A stretch of DNA of 64,000 nt from Halorussus vallis (GCF_024138165.1 NZ_CP100000.1:1364001-1428000), one strand, 5' to 3'. Numbered from the stretch's first letter, positions 8,284-17,835 are shown. The notes: generated by a model from the sequence alone, not told the origin. Program-made: numbers and translations.

Positions 8284-8676
8284 CTAGTAGACGTACGCGA
8301 TGACCTGGCCACCGACGCCCTGTTCGCGGGCCTCGTAGTGGCTCATGACGCCGCGGCTGGTCGTGACGACGAGCGCCCCGTAGTCGCGGGCGGGGAGGAA
8401 CCGCTTCTCCCACTTCTCGAACTCGTCTGCGCCCGCCGAGTAGCGGGGCTTGACCGCGCCGCATTCGTTGATCGCGCCTTTCAGTTCGACCTCGAACTCT
8501 CCGGCCTTGCCGTCGTCGACGAACTCGAAGCCGTCGATGTACCCGCGGTCGTAGAAGACCTCGAGTACGCTGCCGATCTCGTTCGAGGCGGGTTGTACGG
8601 TGTGGTCCAGGTGTCCGACGCTCTCGGCGTTGTCGATGCCCGAAAGCGCGTTGGACAGCGGATCGTTTCCTGCCAT
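8284..8676 (-). CDS. rps8: Ribosomal protein uS8
   Basis: A primary 16S-rRNA-binding protein of the small subunit (130 residues), needed for central-domain assembly. It starts [18 protein letters not shown], an archaeal S8 signature, and ends with the conserved rRNA-contacting region [20 protein letters not shown]. The start gives a 2-nt gap from rps14. In some archaea and in bacteria S8 is the translational repressor of the spc operon; whether that holds here cannot be told from this sequence. Confidence 0.97.
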   Translation of the reverse strand: MAGNDPLSNALSGIDNAESVGHLDHTVQPASNEIGSVLEVFYDRGYIDGFEFVDDGKAGEFEVELKGAINECGAVKPRYSAGADEFEKWEKRFLPARDYGALVVTTSRGVMSHYEAREQGVGGQVIAYVY

Positions 8677-8678
8677 TG

Positions 8679-8861
8679 TTATCGGTACTTCTTGAATCCC
8701 ATGCTCCGGGCTATCTCCCGGAAGCACTGGCGACACAGATTGATGTCGTACTTGCCGACGAGACCCTGCTTGCGGCCGCAGCGCTGGCACTCGACGTACT
8801 GGCCGGTGCGCTTCTCTGCGTGCTCGCCGGTCGCCTCGGTTTCGTTTTCGCTCTCGCTCAT
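8679..8861 (-). CDS. rps14: Ribosomal protein uS14, zinc-binding form
   Basis: A small-subunit head protein of 60 residues. The archaeal zinc form is evident from CQRCG and CRQC, the two halves of a four-cysteine site, followed by the conserved [15 protein letters not shown]-terminus. An acidic N-terminal extension ([17 protein letters not shown]) precedes it. Its ATG overlaps the stop of rpl5 by 4 nt. The longer frame reaching 9392 is a shadow of rpl5. Confidence 0.96.
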   Translation of the reverse strand: MSESENETEATGEHAEKRTGQYVECQRCGRKQGLVGKYDINLCRQCFREIARSMGFKKYR

Positions 8862-9382
8862 TGATCGACCTCCACGTCGAAGTTGGCTTCGAGGAACGCG
8901 ACCGCGTCCTCGACGGTCAGCTGGTGGCTCGAGGGAATCGAGCGCGACACCTTGTCGCGCTTCGCGATTCGGTAGCCGGGACGGACGAGGTTGACCGTCA
9001 CGTCCAGGCCGTAGATGCCGACGTTCGGGTCGTACTCCTGGCTCGGGAACTCGGTGTGTTCCGCGACCCCGAAGCTGAAGTTGCCCGTGTCGTCGAACTG
9101 CCGCTTGCGGATGTTCGCGAGCGGCAGGGCCGTCCGGAGGAACTCCTCTGCCTCCTCGTCGCGGAGGGTAACCTTCGCGCCGATGGGGTCGCCCTGCCGG
9201 ATGCCGAACTCGGGCTTGGTGGACTTCGCCAGCGTCCGAACGCTCTGCTGGCCGGTGACGTCCTCGAGGATCTCCTCGGCGTTCGCGAGTTCGCGGCCGC
9301 CCTCGCCGACGCCCATGTGGACGACGACCTTCTCGATGGACGGTTCGCGCATCTCGTGGAAGTCTGCCTCGGCTTCGCTCAT
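8858..9382 (-). CDS. rpl5: Ribosomal protein uL5
   Basis: A large-subunit central-protuberance protein of 174 residues that binds 5S rRNA and touches the P-site tRNA. Key segments are [40 protein letters not shown]-like ([20 protein letters not shown]) and [20 protein letters not shown] followed by [17 protein letters not shown]. It overlaps rps4e upstream and rps14 downstream by 4 nt each, so translation of all three is likely coupled. Confidence 0.97.
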   Translation of the reverse strand: MSEAEADFHEMREPSIEKVVVHMGVGEGGRELANAEEILEDVTGQQSVRTLAKSTKPEFGIRQGDPIGAKVTLRDEEAEEFLRTALPLANIRKRQFDDTGNFSFGVAEHTEFPSQEYDPNVGIYGLDVTVNLVRPGYRIAKRDKVSRSIPSSHQLTVEDAVAFLEANFDVEVDQ

Positions 9383-10083
9383 TCGTCGTCACCTCCGGTG
9401 AAGTTCTCGTCGATGACGACGACGTACTCCTCGACCGTCTCGAAGGTGCCGTCGTCGGTTTCGACGACGACGCTGTTCGAACCGCTGCCGGGCGTCACCT
9501 GGATCTCGGCGAGCTCGCCGACTTCGCCGGCGTGCTGGCCGCGAACCGCGGTCACGAGGCTCCCCTCTTCGTAGGGGAAGTGGGCGACGACTTCGCTGTC
9601 GTCGTTGTCGACGACGATGGAGTCGCCCGCGGCGTACTCGTTCGCGTCCTCGACGAGCAGGTTCTGCCCGTCGTGGAGGTTGAGTTGCGTCTGGCCGCCC
9701 GCGACCTGCGTCTTGTTCTCGATCTTCGCCAACTTGCTGTCGGCGGCGTCGGCGTCGATGGGCGTCAGCGCGAGCCGACCGCCCTCGTCGGGGAAGACGC
9801 GGTAGTACTCGTCGCGCTCGACGAACGCCAGGATGTCGAACATCCCGATGGGTCGGTCCTCGGCGGCGTTCTCGTCGCCGTTGACCAGGACGTTGCCCTG
9901 TTCGAGGGCGTAGCGCGCTTCCTTGCGCGACGCGACGTAGCCGAGCACGTCCCGCAGCACGATGAGCAGCGGGACGCCCTCTTCGCCGTGCGGGCCGGCG
10001 TCGGCCTTCACGGTGAAGGTTTCGGTCTTTCGCTCGACCGGCCAGGACTTCGGAACGGAGAGTCGTTTCTGGTGGTTGCTCAT
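9379..10083 (-). CDS. rps4e: Ribosomal protein eS4
   Basis: An archaeal/eukaryotic small-subunit protein (234 residues), unrelated to bacterial S4 apart from an S4-like RNA-binding motif. The N-terminus [20 protein letters not shown] is diagnostic; an S4-like motif follows ([20 protein letters not shown]), a central domain and a C-terminal KOW motif around [16 protein letters not shown]. It sits between rpl24 and rpl5, the invariant archaeal order, overlapping both by 4 nt. Confidence 0.97.
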   Translation of the reverse strand: MSNHQKRLSVPKSWPVERKTETFTVKADAGPHGEEGVPLLIVLRDVLGYVASRKEARYALEQGNVLVNGDENAAEDRPIGMFDILAFVERDEYYRVFPDEGGRLALTPIDADAADSKLAKIENKTQVAGGQTQLNLHDGQNLLVEDANEYAAGDSIVVDNDDSEVVAHFPYEEGSLVTAVRGQHAGEVGELAEIQVTPGSGSNSVVVETDDGTFETVEEYVVVIDENFTGGDDE

Positions 10084-10436
10084 TCTTCGTCACCTCGCAG
10101 ACGCGCTTCGCGTCGGTCGTCTTCGAGGTCGAGGTCCGTCACGCGGAGGTTGCTCGCGTCGAGCGACCGCTGGACTTCCTCGCCGTCGGCCTTCTCGACG
10201 GTCACGCCCTCGACTTCGATGGCGGCGTCGCGCAGGTCGACGTCCGTCACTTCGCCCTCTTCGCCGGCGAAGTCGCCGCGGAGCACCTCAACGGTGTCGC
10301 CCGCGTTGACGCGGACGCTCCGGGTGCCGTACTCCTCGCGGAGGTCGTCGGACAGCGTCGCCTTGACCTGCTTGTGACGCTCGTGCAGCGAAGCGTTCTG
10401 GGTCTTGTTTCGCTGTTTGCGTGGTTGTTTGGTCAT
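10080..10436 (-). CDS. rpl24: Ribosomal protein uL24
   Basis: An assembly-initiating large-subunit protein of 118 residues located near the polypeptide exit. It starts with a basic segment ([20 protein letters not shown]) and contains the KOW motif [20 protein letters not shown]. The acidic-basic tail [16 protein letters not shown] is haloarchaeal. It overlaps the end of rpl14 by 4 nt and the start of rps4e by 4 nt. Confidence 0.97.
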   Translation of the reverse strand: MTKQPRKQRNKTQNASLHERHKQVKATLSDDLREEYGTRSVRVNAGDTVEVLRGDFAGEEGEVTDVDLRDAAIEVEGVTVEKADGEEVQRSLDASNLRVTDLDLEDDRREARLRGDEE

Positions 10437-10831
10437 ACTATCATCGTAGCCGTGCTCGCAATGCTTCCGAACCGCTCGGCGACTTCTCGCGCGATGGGAC
10501 CCTTGATCTCGGTCCCGCGAGGTTCCTCGACGTCGTCGATGATGACGGCGGCGTTGTCCTCGAACTTCACCCGGGTCCCGTCGGGACGCCGGATGGGCTT
10601 GCGCTGGCGGACGATGACGGCCTCCAGCACCTGCCGGCGCATCTCGGGGGTACCCTTGGTGACCGAGATGGTCACCTTGTCGCCGATACCCGCTTTGGGG
10701 TGTCGGCTCTTGGTGCCCGAGTAGCCGGAGACGCTGATGACCTTGATCTCGCGTGCGCCCGTGTTGTCGGCGCAGTTGAGGAGCGAGCCCTTCTCGAGGC
10801 CCTGAGTCACGTCAGCCTTCAGCGCTTCCAT
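10433..10831 (-). CDS. rpl14: Ribosomal protein uL14
   Basis: A large-subunit interface protein of 132 residues forming intersubunit bridges. It contains the near-universal segments [20 protein letters not shown] and [20 protein letters not shown], then [20 protein letters not shown] and [11 protein letters not shown]. The ATG at 10831 shares one base with the rps17 stop, and its stop overlaps rpl24 by 4 nt. Confidence 0.97.
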   Translation of the reverse strand: MEALKADVTQGLEKGSLLNCADNTGAREIKVISVSGYSGTKSRHPKAGIGDKVTISVTKGTPEMRRQVLEAVIVRQRKPIRRPDGTRVKFEDNAAVIIDDVEEPRGTEIKGPIAREVAERFGSIASTATMIV

Positions 10832-11235
10832 CAGTCGTCACCTCCGTCGGTGTCGCCGGTCGTCTCCTCCTCGGCGGATTCGGAGTGTCTGGTGCCGCCC
10901 GCCCCGAAGTCCTCCGTCGTGTCGAGCGTCTCGACGACGACGTGGCTCTTGGTCTTCGAGAGCGGTCGGGTCTCTGCTATACGAACCGTGTCGCCGACTT
11001 CCAGGCCGAGGCATTCCGGCGCGTGCGCCGGAACGCGGGACCGACGTTTCATGTATCGGTCGTACTTCGGCACCGGAACGTCGTACTCGCGTTCGACGAT
11101 CACGGTCTTGTCCATATCTGTGGAGGCGACCTCGCCTTCGAGCGTCTGTCCTCGCACGGAGAGCGTTCCGTGGAACGGACAGTTCTCGTCGGAGCAGGTC
11201 TCCTCCGGTTCGTCTACGTTCAGTCCTATCGCCAT
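10831..11235 (-). CDS. rps17: Ribosomal protein uS17
   Basis: A primary 16S-rRNA-binding small-subunit protein of 134 residues. The N-terminus has [20 protein letters not shown], the archaeal S17 signature with two cysteines; the OB-fold core is [20 protein letters not shown] and [20 protein letters not shown]. An acidic low-complexity tail follows ([15 protein letters not shown]). The first ten bases overlap the end of rnp1, a larger overlap than elsewhere in the operon. Confidence 0.96.
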   Translation of the reverse strand: MAIGLNVDEPEETCSDENCPFHGTLSVRGQTLEGEVASTDMDKTVIVEREYDVPVPKYDRYMKRRSRVPAHAPECLGLEVGDTVRIAETRPLSKTKSHVVVETLDTTEDFGAGGTRHSESAEEETTGDTDGGDD

Positions 11236-11609
11236 TGTGATTCACCTGACTTCTCGGTGCGCAGTGCGGGTCGTGAGAGCAGCCGCGATCCATCCACCGT
11301 AACGTAGGCCGCGCCCTCGCAAGAGCCAGACTGACCGGCGCGGACGCCGGCAGTTTCCGACCCAAGTTCGGACGCGGTCCCCGACCGGTTACCCCGGTCG
11401 GCGGGTTCATCTGTGATCGCGAACTCGAACGTCGAGCCCTGCTTTTGCACCTGCCGCACCCGAGAGCCGGACTCGACGCTCAGGGTCCCCTGCGTCTCGG
11501 CGACCACCCGACCCTCGATTCCCACGAGGGACGGGTTGGCCGCGTCGACGACGCGGACGGGGAGGCCGATGAGCTCGTGTCGAGTCAGGTTCTCGGGTGT
11601 CAGTGGCAT
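11226..11609 (-). CDS. rnp1: Ribonuclease P protein component 1 (Rpp29/Pop4 homologue)
   Basis: A protein subunit of RNase P, which removes 5' leaders from pre-tRNA. The archaeal Rpp29 core is visible: [40 protein letters not shown] and the late [18 protein letters not shown]. Between FAITDEP and AAYVTVDG there is an extra ~30-residue glycine-serine-rich segment, making 127 residues against roughly 95-100 in other archaea. The ATG at 11609 is 2 nt after rpl29. Location between rpl29 and rps17 is conserved in archaea. The stop lies inside rps17. Confidence 0.95.
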   Translation of the reverse strand: MPLTPENLTRHELIGLPVRVVDAANPSLVGIEGRVVAETQGTLSVESGSRVRQVQKQGSTFEFAITDEPADRGNRSGTASELGSETAGVRAGQSGSCEGAAYVTVDGSRLLSRPALRTEKSGESQWR

Positions 11610-11611
11610 GG

Positions 11612-11833
11612 TTACGCTTCGGTTTCGTCTTCGAGGTCGCCTTCCTCGCGCTGCACCGTCTTGATGCGCGCGATGGTCCGGCGGAGTTCCTGGAACCGGC
11701 CGGGGTCCTCGGGCGCGCCGCCCGCGGCCTTCACGGCCTTCGCGTTGAGGAGTTCGGTCTCGAGTTCGTCGAGTTCGGACTCGCGCTCGGCCGGCGTCAT
11801 GTCGCGGATCTCCTCGACGTGCAGGATGGCCAT
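11612..11833 (-). CDS. rpl29: Ribosomal protein uL29
   Basis: A two-helix large-subunit protein of 73 residues near the exit tunnel, where SRP docks. It reads [20 protein letters not shown], then a coiled helix [19 protein letters not shown] and [19 protein letters not shown]. Its start shares one base with the rps3 stop; rnp1 follows after 2 nt. Confidence 0.96.
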   Translation of the reverse strand: MAILHVEEIRDMTPAERESELDELETELLNAKAVKAAGGAPEDPGRFQELRRTIARIKTVQREEGDLEDETEA

Positions 11834-12786
11834 TATTCGTCACCCTCCTCGTCGCCGGACTCCTCGGAGTCGGCTTCCGCCTCGTCCATCTCGTCCATCA
11901 GTTCCTCGGCTTCCTGTTCGACCTCCTCCTCGAGTTCGTCGAGTTCCTCCTCGACGTCCTCTTCGGACTCGGCTTCCGCCGACTCCTCGGATTCGGTTTC
12001 GTCTTCGATGACCTCCTCGACGACTTCCTCGTCGAGTTCCTCTTCGCCGGGTTCGGCGGGCTCCTCGTCGGCGTCGGCCGACTCCTCGGCGCGGAGCTCT
12101 TCGAGTTCCTCGTCGGTGGGCTCTTCGAGGAGTTCCTCGACGCCCTGCTCGTTGGCCTCGACGGCCTCGGGCGTGAGCTCCTCGACGTCGGCGCCTTCCG
12201 ACACCTCGAAGTCGTCGGGCAGGTTGGCTCCCGGCGGGATGATCTTGACGTCCACGCCGATGGTGCCGAGCTTCATCACCGCGACGCCTTGGCCGTGGTC
12301 GACGATGTCCTCGGCGGGTTCGCCGTTGTGCTTGATGTAGCCGCGGTTGAACTTCTCGACGCGCGAGCGCGCGCCGGTGACCTTGCCGCTGAGGACGATT
12401 TCGGCGCCGAGGGCGCCGGCGTCCATGATGCGGTCGATGGTCGTGTGGCCGGCCTTCCGGAAGTACCAGCCGCGTTCGAGCGCGTTCGCCAGGCGGTCGG
12501 CGACGATGCGGGCGTTCAGGTCCGGTTCGTCGACCTCCTGGACGTCGATCTGCGGGTCGTCCAGTTCGAACTGCTGTTCGAGCTGGGAGGTGATCTTCCG
12601 GATGTTCTTCCCGCCCTTACCGATGACCATGCCGGGCTTCTCGGCGCGCAGGATGATCTGGGTCCCCATCGGCGTCTTGGCGACCTCCATGCCGCCGTAG
12701 CCGGCGCGGCCGAGTTCGTCGGCGAAGAACTCGTCGATCTGGGACCGCTGCATGCCGTCTTCGATGAACTGGTGTTCGTCTGCCAT
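11833..12786 (-). CDS. rps3: Ribosomal protein uS3 with long acidic tail
   Basis: A small-subunit protein at the mRNA entry. Of 317 residues, the first ~205 are the normal S3: a KH domain ([20 protein letters not shown]) and the C-terminal S3 domain ([40 protein letters not shown]). Residues ~205-317 are an almost pure Glu/Asp/Ala/Ser tail. Acidic tails are common in haloarchaeal S3, but over 100 residues is long. It overlaps rpl22 and rpl29 by one base each. Confidence 0.97.
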   Translation of the reverse strand: MADEHQFIEDGMQRSQIDEFFADELGRAGYGGMEVAKTPMGTQIILRAEKPGMVIGKGGKNIRKITSQLEQQFELDDPQIDVQEVDEPDLNARIVADRLANALERGWYFRKAGHTTIDRIMDAGALGAEIVLSGKVTGARSRVEKFNRGYIKHNGEPAEDIVDHGQGVAVMKLGTIGVDVKIIPPGANLPDDFEVSEGADVEELTPEAVEANEQGVEELLEEPTDEELEELRAEESADADEEPAEPGEEELDEEVVEEVIEDETESEESAEAESEEDVEEELDELEEEVEQEAEELMDEMDEAEADSEESGDEEGDE

Positions 12787-13247
12787 TATTCTTCGACCTC
12801 CTCGAGGATGAGTTCGACGTCGACTTCCATCGTGTTCCAGGCGGTCGCGCGACCCATCGCGCGGGGCTTGCGACCCTGGACCTCGCCGACCTTGTGGGCG
12901 GCGACGTGCATGATCTCCATCTCCTCGCCGTCGAATCCCTGCTCGTCGGCGTTGTTGACGACGTTCTCGATGAGGTCGAGGAACGCCTCGCTGGCCTTCT
13001 CGGGGTAGCGACCGGCGTCCCAGCCGTCGATGTCGCTACGGTGGCCCACGCCGCTGTTGTGGGACTTGAACGGGACCGACCGTTCGCCGTCGATGACCTG
13101 CTGGAGGTACGCCTGGGCGTCTCCGGCGGTCATTCCCTTGATCTCGCGGGCGATGGCTTTGCTGTGCTTGTGGCTCATGTGCCGCTCCCGGAGCATCCCC
13201 TTGGCGGTGGTGTCCGGGTCGGCCTCGACGCTGTAACTGATTCCCAT
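12786..13247 (-). CDS. rpl22: Ribosomal protein uL22
   Basis: A large-subunit protein of 153 residues whose beta-hairpin lines the peptide exit tunnel. It begins [20 protein letters not shown], has [20 protein letters not shown] and the tunnel-hairpin region [20 protein letters not shown] followed by [16 protein letters not shown], all as in archaeal L22. It is spaced 4 nt after rps19 and shares one base with rps3. Confidence 0.97.
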   Translation of the reverse strand: MGISYSVEADPDTTAKGMLRERHMSHKHSKAIAREIKGMTAGDAQAYLQQVIDGERSVPFKSHNSGVGHRSDIDGWDAGRYPEKASEAFLDLIENVVNNADEQGFDGEEMEIMHVAAHKVGEVQGRKPRAMGRATAWNTMEVDVELILEEVEE

Positions 13248-13251
13248 GGTA

Positions 13252-13677
13252 TCACTTGAGTGGCACGAACTTCGAGGAGCGGGTCGCGCCGATACCGGCC
13301 TGTCCGTGCTCGACCGACGTCCGGGTCAGCTGGAACTCGCCGAGGTAGTGACCGAGCATCTCGGGCTCGACTCGCACGCGCTCGAAGCTCTGGCCGGTGT
13401 ACACCGCGAAGGTCTTGTCGACGAACTCCGGCAGCACCGGCATGTCGCGCAGGTGCGTCCGGATGGGGTCGTTGGCCGACCCTTCCTCGGTGGCCTCGCG
13501 GGCCTCCTCCAGCAGTTTCTCCTGCTGGGCCGACAGACCGCGCTCGATGGTTCGCCGCTGGCGGGCGGGGAGCAGTTCCGCGACTTCTTCGACGCTCATG
13601 TCCTGCAACTCGTCGAGCGTGTGACCGCGGAAGGTGAACTCACCTTCTCGGCCGGTTCGGTATTCGTTTCCGCTCAT
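13252..13677 (-). CDS. rps19: Ribosomal protein uS19
   Basis: A small-subunit head protein of 141 residues. The archaeal N-terminal part ([34 protein letters not shown]) precedes the universal C-terminal core [20 protein letters not shown] and [20 protein letters not shown], ending [12 protein letters not shown]. Gap to rpl2 is 2 nt. Confidence 0.97.
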   Translation of the reverse strand: MSGNEYRTGREGEFTFRGHTLDELQDMSVEEVAELLPARQRRTIERGLSAQQEKLLEEAREATEEGSANDPIRTHLRDMPVLPEFVDKTFAVYTGQSFERVRVEPEMLGHYLGEFQLTRTSVEHGQAGIGATRSSKFVPLK

Positions 13678-13679
13678 GT

Positions 13680-14399
13680 TCAGTTACCTCCTCGTCCCGT
13701 GCGCCGGGACGAGATGTCGCCGACCTTGCGGCCCGGCGGCGCGTCGCGGGAGACGGACTTCGGACGTCCGGGGTGCTGGCGGCCACCGCCACCGAACGGG
13801 TGGTCGACGGCGTTCATCGCCACGCCGCGGACGTTGGGCCACTTGGTCCCGCGCGCTTTCATCTTGTGGTACTTGTTGCCCGCCTTCACCATCGGCTTCT
13901 CCGTGCGGCCGCCGCCGGCCACGACGCCGATGGTCGCTCGGCAGTCGGGCGAGAGTCGCTTGACCTCGCCGCTGGGCAACTCGACGACCGCGGCGTTGCG
14001 GTCGTGGGTGATCAGGTTCGCGCTCACGCCGGAGGAGCGGGCGAACTTCCCGCCGTCGCCGGGCTGGCGCTCGACGTTACAGACCGGGACCCCTTCCGGA
14101 ATCTCGGCCAGCGGGAGCGTGTTGCCCTCCTTGATCTCGGCGGAGATGCCGATCTGGATCTCCTCGCCGACGCCGACGCCCTCGGGCACCAGGATCATGC
14201 GCTGGTCGCCGTCCTCGAACTCGACCGCCGCGACGGGGGCCGAGCGGGCCGGGTCGTGCTCGATGTCCACGATGGTGCCGGAGACGGTGTCGACGTCTTC
14301 GGGCTTCTTGTGCGTGAGGTCGGCCTTGTACCGGTGCGACGGGGCGCGGAACGTCGGTGCGCCGCGACCTCGTCGCTGTCCTTGGATTCGTCGTCCCAT
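13680..14399 (-). CDS. rpl2: Ribosomal protein uL2
   Basis: A large-subunit protein of 239 residues essential for subunit joining and peptidyl-transferase centre structure. It starts [20 protein letters not shown] and contains [20 protein letters not shown] and [18 protein letters not shown], which carries the conserved histidine near the catalytic centre. Gap to rpl23 is 3 nt. An extension of the frame into rpl23 was rejected. Confidence 0.97.
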   Translation of the reverse strand: MGRRIQGQRRGRGAPTFRAPSHRYKADLTHKKPEDVDTVSGTIVDIEHDPARSAPVAAVEFEDGDQRMILVPEGVGVGEEIQIGISAEIKEGNTLPLAEIPEGVPVCNVERQPGDGGKFARSSGVSANLITHDRNAAVVELPSGEVKRLSPDCRATIGVVAGGGRTEKPMVKAGNKYHKMKARGTKWPNVRGVAMNAVDHPFGGGGRQHPGRPKSVSRDAPPGRKVGDISSRRTGRGGN

Positions 14400-14402
14400 G
14401 TG

Positions 14403-14657
14403 TCAGAACACCCCAATTCTGGAGGCGACTTCCTGGGCGTCGTCGTCCTCCGAAAGGGTCACGGTGGCTTTCTTGGTGCCCTTCATCGTGACCTGCGTGT
14501 TGATCTTCTCGATGGTGACCTCGTACTGGTCTTCGATCTCGTCCTTGATGGTGGGCTTGTCGGCGTCGAGGTCGACGATGAACTGGAGCTTGTTCTGGAA
14601 GTCCATCTCGTTCATCGCCTTCTCGGTCACCCACGGGTACTCGATGACGCCGCTCAT
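14403..14657 (-). CDS. rpl23: Ribosomal protein uL23
   Basis: A large-subunit exit-tunnel-rim protein of 84 residues that serves as a docking site for SRP. Typical segments are VIEYPWVTEKAMNEMDFQNK, LQFIVDLDADKPTIKDEIE and EKINTQVTMKGTKKATVTL. Start overlaps the end of rpl4 by 4 nt. Length and order (uL4-uL23-uL2) are standard for archaea. Confidence 0.97.
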   Translation of the reverse strand: MSGVIEYPWVTEKAMNEMDFQNKLQFIVDLDADKPTIKDEIEDQYEVTIEKINTQVTMKGTKKATVTLSEDDDAQEVASRIGVF

Positions 14658-15400
14658 CGGTCGGTCACCTCCTCGATGGCGCTCTCGGTCCAGACGGTCA
14701 GCCGTCCGGGGTGGGCGCCGGGCGCGAGGTCCTCCGCGTTGACCTCGCTCGCGGTCGCCACGTCGGCGCCCGCGAGGTTGCGGGCGGCCCGCGACGGCTC
14801 GTCGCCGGTCACGAACAGCACCGACTTCGGCGTCTTGTACTTCCGGCCGCGGAGTTTGCCCTGGCCGGCGCGGACGGACTTGTTGTCCTCCGCGCGCGCG
14901 ATGTCGTCGGCGACGCCGACGGCTTCGAGGAACGAGACGACCTCCTGGGTCTTGACGAGTTCTTCGAAGTCGTCGGAGACGACCAGCGGCAGGTCGAGAT
15001 CCTCGTCGAAGCGGTGGCCGCGCTCGGCCACGAGGTCGGCGTCCGCGGTGGCCGCGACGGCCGAGCGGACCGCCTTCTTGCGCTCCTTCTTGTTGATGTT
15101 CAGCGAGCGGTCCTTCTCTTCTTTCGGCGGGTGGGCCTTGCGACCCCCGACGGTCTGGGGGACGCGCGCCCCCTGGCCGTTCGTCCGGGGGACGTGGGCC
15201 ATGCCGCGGCCGCTGCCGGGCGACTCCGCCGACGTTCGCATGCCGGCGTAATCGTCGGCGCCGTAGTCCTGCTTGCGGTTTGCCTGAGCGGCTTGGACGG
15301 CTCGCTCGATGAGGTCCGGCCGGACGGTCTCTTCGAAGACCGCCGGCAGGTCCACGGAGCCTGCGTCCTCGCCGTCGAGGTCACGGATTGTTGCTTGCAT
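14654..15400 (-). CDS. rpl4: Ribosomal protein uL4 (archaeal/eukaryotic form)
   Basis: A large-subunit protein (248 residues) with a long loop reaching the exit-tunnel constriction. It has VDLPAVFEETVRPDLIERAV, then the loop RTSAESPGSGRGMAHVPRTN and QGARVPQTVGGRKAHPPKEE typical of the archaeal type, and GRKYKTPKSVLFVTGDEPSR in the globular part. It follows rpl3 after 3 nt and overlaps rpl23 by 4 nt. Confidence 0.97.
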   Translation of the reverse strand: MQATIRDLDGEDAGSVDLPAVFEETVRPDLIERAVQAAQANRKQDYGADDYAGMRTSAESPGSGRGMAHVPRTNGQGARVPQTVGGRKAHPPKEEKDRSLNINKKERKKAVRSAVAATADADLVAERGHRFDEDLDLPLVVSDDFEELVKTQEVVSFLEAVGVADDIARAEDNKSVRAGQGKLRGRKYKTPKSVLFVTGDEPSRAARNLAGADVATASEVNAEDLAPGAHPGRLTVWTESAIEEVTDR

Positions 15401-15403
15401 GGT

Positions 15404-16420
15404 TTATCCCTGGTTGGATTCGGTGCTCACGTAGCGCACCTCGGGGTCGAGGCGCGGTTGGTCGTTCGGTCGGACGGCGGGCCGGAAGCGCAGGAGGCGC
15501 TTGTCCGGACCGGGGAGCGACCCCTTGACCAGCGCGTACGGGCCGTCGACCTCGCCGTAGTTGACGAAGCCGCCGTCGACGTTCACGTCGTCGCCCTCGC
15601 CCATCGAGACGAGGCGCTTGTTGAGTTCGGTACGCTGGTGGTAGCCGGTCTGACCCTGCTGGGGCACGGTCGAGCGCACGCGGCTGGGGTTCCACGGACC
15701 GAGGTTGCCGATCCGGCGCCGCCAGCCCTGGCGGGCGTGCTTGCCTTTGCGCTTCTGGACGCCCCACCGCTTGACGGGGCCCTGGGTGCCCTTACCCTTC
15801 GTCACGCCACTCACGTCGAGGTACTCGCCGGCGCGGAACACGTCGTTGATCTCGTGTTCGCCGCCGTCCTCGAGGAGTTCGAGCGCGAAGTCGGCGCGGT
15901 CGTCGAGCGACCCGCCGCCGACGCGCGTCTCCATGACGTCGGGCTTCTTCTTCGGCACGCTGGCGATGTCGCTCGGGACGGTGTGGGTGATGACGCGAAC
16001 GTCCGCGACGTCACCGTTCTCGACGGCTTCGCGGAGTTCGTCCTCCGCGGCGTCGGCGTCGTGGTCCTGGGGCACGTCGAGCGTGCGCGAGAGTTCCTCG
16101 TGGAACTCCGAACCCCACACTTCCGTCAGCGGCTTCTTTCCGTACGGCGTATCTTCGTAGGCTCGCAGAGCGACCGCTCGCATCGGCGGCGTCTCGACGA
16201 TGGTGACGGGCACCGACTCCTCCATCCCCTCTCGCGGGGAGTTGGACTCGTCGTTGACCATCACCACGTGGCTCATGCCGACCTTGTAACCCGCGAAGCC
16301 CTGGAGCGACGGATTGCCGTCGCCGTCGGGCCACGAGTTGAAGCGCGGAACCTCGCTGGCCGCACGCTGGCGGGGGCCGAACCCTAGCGAACCTTTGCGT
16401 GGTCTGCTTGTATCTGACAT
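15404..16420 (-). CDS. rpl3: Ribosomal protein uL3
   Basis: A large-subunit protein of 338 residues reaching toward the peptidyl-transferase centre and needed for early assembly. The archaeal start SRPRKGSLGFGPRQRA is present, as are GYKVGMSHVVMVNDESNSP, the central VTKGKGTQGPVKRWGVQKRK and GNLGPWNPSRVRSTVPQQGQ. It lies 4 nt after the SPOUT methyltransferase gene and starts the ribosomal part of the operon. Confidence 0.97.
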   Translation of the reverse strand: MSDTSRPRKGSLGFGPRQRAASEVPRFNSWPDGDGNPSLQGFAGYKVGMSHVVMVNDESNSPREGMEESVPVTIVETPPMRAVALRAYEDTPYGKKPLTEVWGSEFHEELSRTLDVPQDHDADAAEDELREAVENGDVADVRVITHTVPSDIASVPKKKPDVMETRVGGGSLDDRADFALELLEDGGEHEINDVFRAGEYLDVSGVTKGKGTQGPVKRWGVQKRKGKHARQGWRRRIGNLGPWNPSRVRSTVPQQGQTGYHQRTELNKRLVSMGEGDDVNVDGGFVNYGEVDGPYALVKGSLPGPDKRLLRFRPAVRPNDQPRLDPEVRYVSTESNQG

Positions 16421-16424
16421 CGTA

Positions 16425-17294
16425 TCACTTCTCTTTGAGGTTCAGGCAGGCGAGGGTGGCGAACATCGCTTCTTCGGTTCGCACCACCTCGCTGCCTTGA
16501 TTCGGGATCGCGTTTAGCCAGAGGTCAAACCCGCCTGGTGCGTCGGATTCGACGTTGGACTCCGCGTCCGCCTCGTCTCCCGAGTGGACCGACTCCACCG
16601 GGAGGTCGAGCATCTCCGGCAACCCGCGACCGGGAGAGCCGAACGCGACGGTCACACCGTCGCGTTCGGTGCGGCCGACCAGTTCGGTCAACCGCCCGGT
16701 CGTGAGTTCGACCCCGTGGCGGGACGTCGCGATGCGAACGCCCGCGTCGTCGCGGTCGAGGGCCGCCGGAAGGTCCGTGCGCGTCACTTCGAACCCCGGA
16801 AGGGGCTCGTCTACGAGCTTCGCACGGACCGGACTTCGCGAAGAGATCCTGACGGTTACGCGCTCCCCCTCGGCGACCGTCATTTCTGACGGTACGACGA
16901 GGGAGATCGGGTGTTGCATGCCGCAATTGACCCGTACGCGCCCTTCAGGTCCGACCTCGGTCACGATTCCCTGTCTTAACGACCCCGAACCGTTCGATTC
17001 GGAGCCGGTCAGTGAGGGGGCGCGGAGCGGCGGTAGGACGCCCGCGAACTCCAATTCGTCTCGCCTGCCGAACGCCTCCTTTCGGAGGTACGGCGGCGTG
17101 GCCGCGTACTTCAGTACGGTGCTTACGAATCCGCCACCCCATCGCCGCTCGCCGTCGGGGTCCGGAAAGACCCCGAGGCGGTCGGCCCGGAAGACCGTCG
17201 CCGCACGGGCGACGTAGCCGAGTTTGCGAGTGGCCTCGCGTTTGTCCTCGGCTTCCCGGACGAGGGATGACGGCACGAGCACGCTGACTGTCAT
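16425..17294 (-). CDS. SPOUT-family RNA methyltransferase (C9orf114/COG2106-like)
   Basis: A 289-residue putative RNA methyltransferase that would transfer a methyl group from S-adenosylmethionine to an RNA base. The N-terminus TVSVLVPSSLVREAEDKREA and the segment ADRLGVFPDPDGERRWGGGF match the archaeal COG2106 family; an inserted OB-like region follows (GIVTEVGPEGRVRVNCGMQH), and the C-terminal SPOUT knot shows VAFGSPGRGLPEML and LNAIPNQGSEVVRTEEAMF. In archaea this gene precedes rpl3, as here with a 4-nt gap, which suggests a link to ribosome biogenesis. The exact modified base is not known from the sequence. Confidence 0.88.
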   Translation of the reverse strand: MTVSVLVPSSLVREAEDKREATRKLGYVARAATVFRADRLGVFPDPDGERRWGGGFVSTVLKYAATPPYLRKEAFGRRDELEFAGVLPPLRAPSLTGSESNGSGSLRQGIVTEVGPEGRVRVNCGMQHPISLVVPSEMTVAEGERVTVRISSRSPVRAKLVDEPLPGFEVTRTDLPAALDRDDAGVRIATSRHGVELTTGRLTELVGRTERDGVTVAFGSPGRGLPEMLDLPVESVHSGDEADAESNVESDAPGGFDLWLNAIPNQGSEVVRTEEAMFATLACLNLKEK

Positions 17295-17350
17295 ACCGTG
17301 GCGCTTCGACGCCCCGTCACTAGACTGTAGCGAATCTTTTCTGCTATGTC

Positions 17351-17358
17351 CTTAAAAG
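17351..17358 (-). promoter_or_regulatory. TATA box of the SPOUT-ribosomal protein operon
   Basis: On the minus strand the box reads CTTTTAAG, 57-64 nt before the SPOUT start codon. Archaeal start points lie ~27 nt downstream of the box, so a leader of about 35 nt is predicted. As genes down to rpl15 are separated by at most 4 nt, this is probably the main promoter for the run. Confidence 0.6.
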
Positions 17359-17466
17359 GTCATTGCTTCGCGTTCGGGGGTGCGACCGCCTCACAAGCGC
17401 TTGAAACGTCGAAATCGGTGATTGAATCGTGGTACCGTCCCTCGATTCTAGCTCGTTTCGGAAGGC

Positions 17467-17474
17467 TTTTTACT
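17467..17474 (+). promoter_or_regulatory. TATA-like box of tRNA-Gly
   Basis: TTTTTACT lies 33-40 nt before the mature tRNA 5' end, giving a predicted start about 10 nt upstream of the tRNA and a short 5' leader for RNase P to remove. Confidence 0.5.
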
Positions 17475-17506
17475 ACCAGCGTAATACGATAGAGTGCAGA
17501 CGCAGG

Positions 17507-17577
17507 GCGCTGGTAGTGTAGTGGTATCACGTGACCTTGCCATGGTCGCAACCTGGGTTCAAATCCCAGCCGGCGCA
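17507..17577 (+). tRNA. tRNA-Gly (anticodon GCC)
   Basis: A complete cloverleaf can be folded by hand. The acceptor arm pairs 17507-17513 with 17570-17576, the T stem is CTGGG/CCCAG around the loop TTCAAAT, and the anticodon stem TGACC/GGTCG encloses loop TTGCCAT, so the anticodon is GCC (glycine). The D arm is GTG/CAC. Discriminator base A at 17577; CCA is not encoded. No intron is visible. It reads GGC and GGU glycine codons, the dominant ones in this GC-rich genome. Confidence 0.95.
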
Positions 17578-17835
17578 CTTCTTACGGACACAACGTCACT
17601 AACGGAGTCTCCGTTTTCCGGGCTGCTTTCGGGTTCCGGAGATAACGCTACACGGAGAGTTCGGACAATTTCGTCTGCGCCTGGATTTTCCGACTCAACG
17701 TACACATCCACTTTTTAATTTCAGAGGCTCGTTCACCGTGAATCCGCCCGAACTCCCGATTCGCTACAGCTGAGGCGATACGCGTAGGGTGTACGTTTAT
17801 CATGACAGAGGTTCTGGGTGAAATATCCGGTTCGA

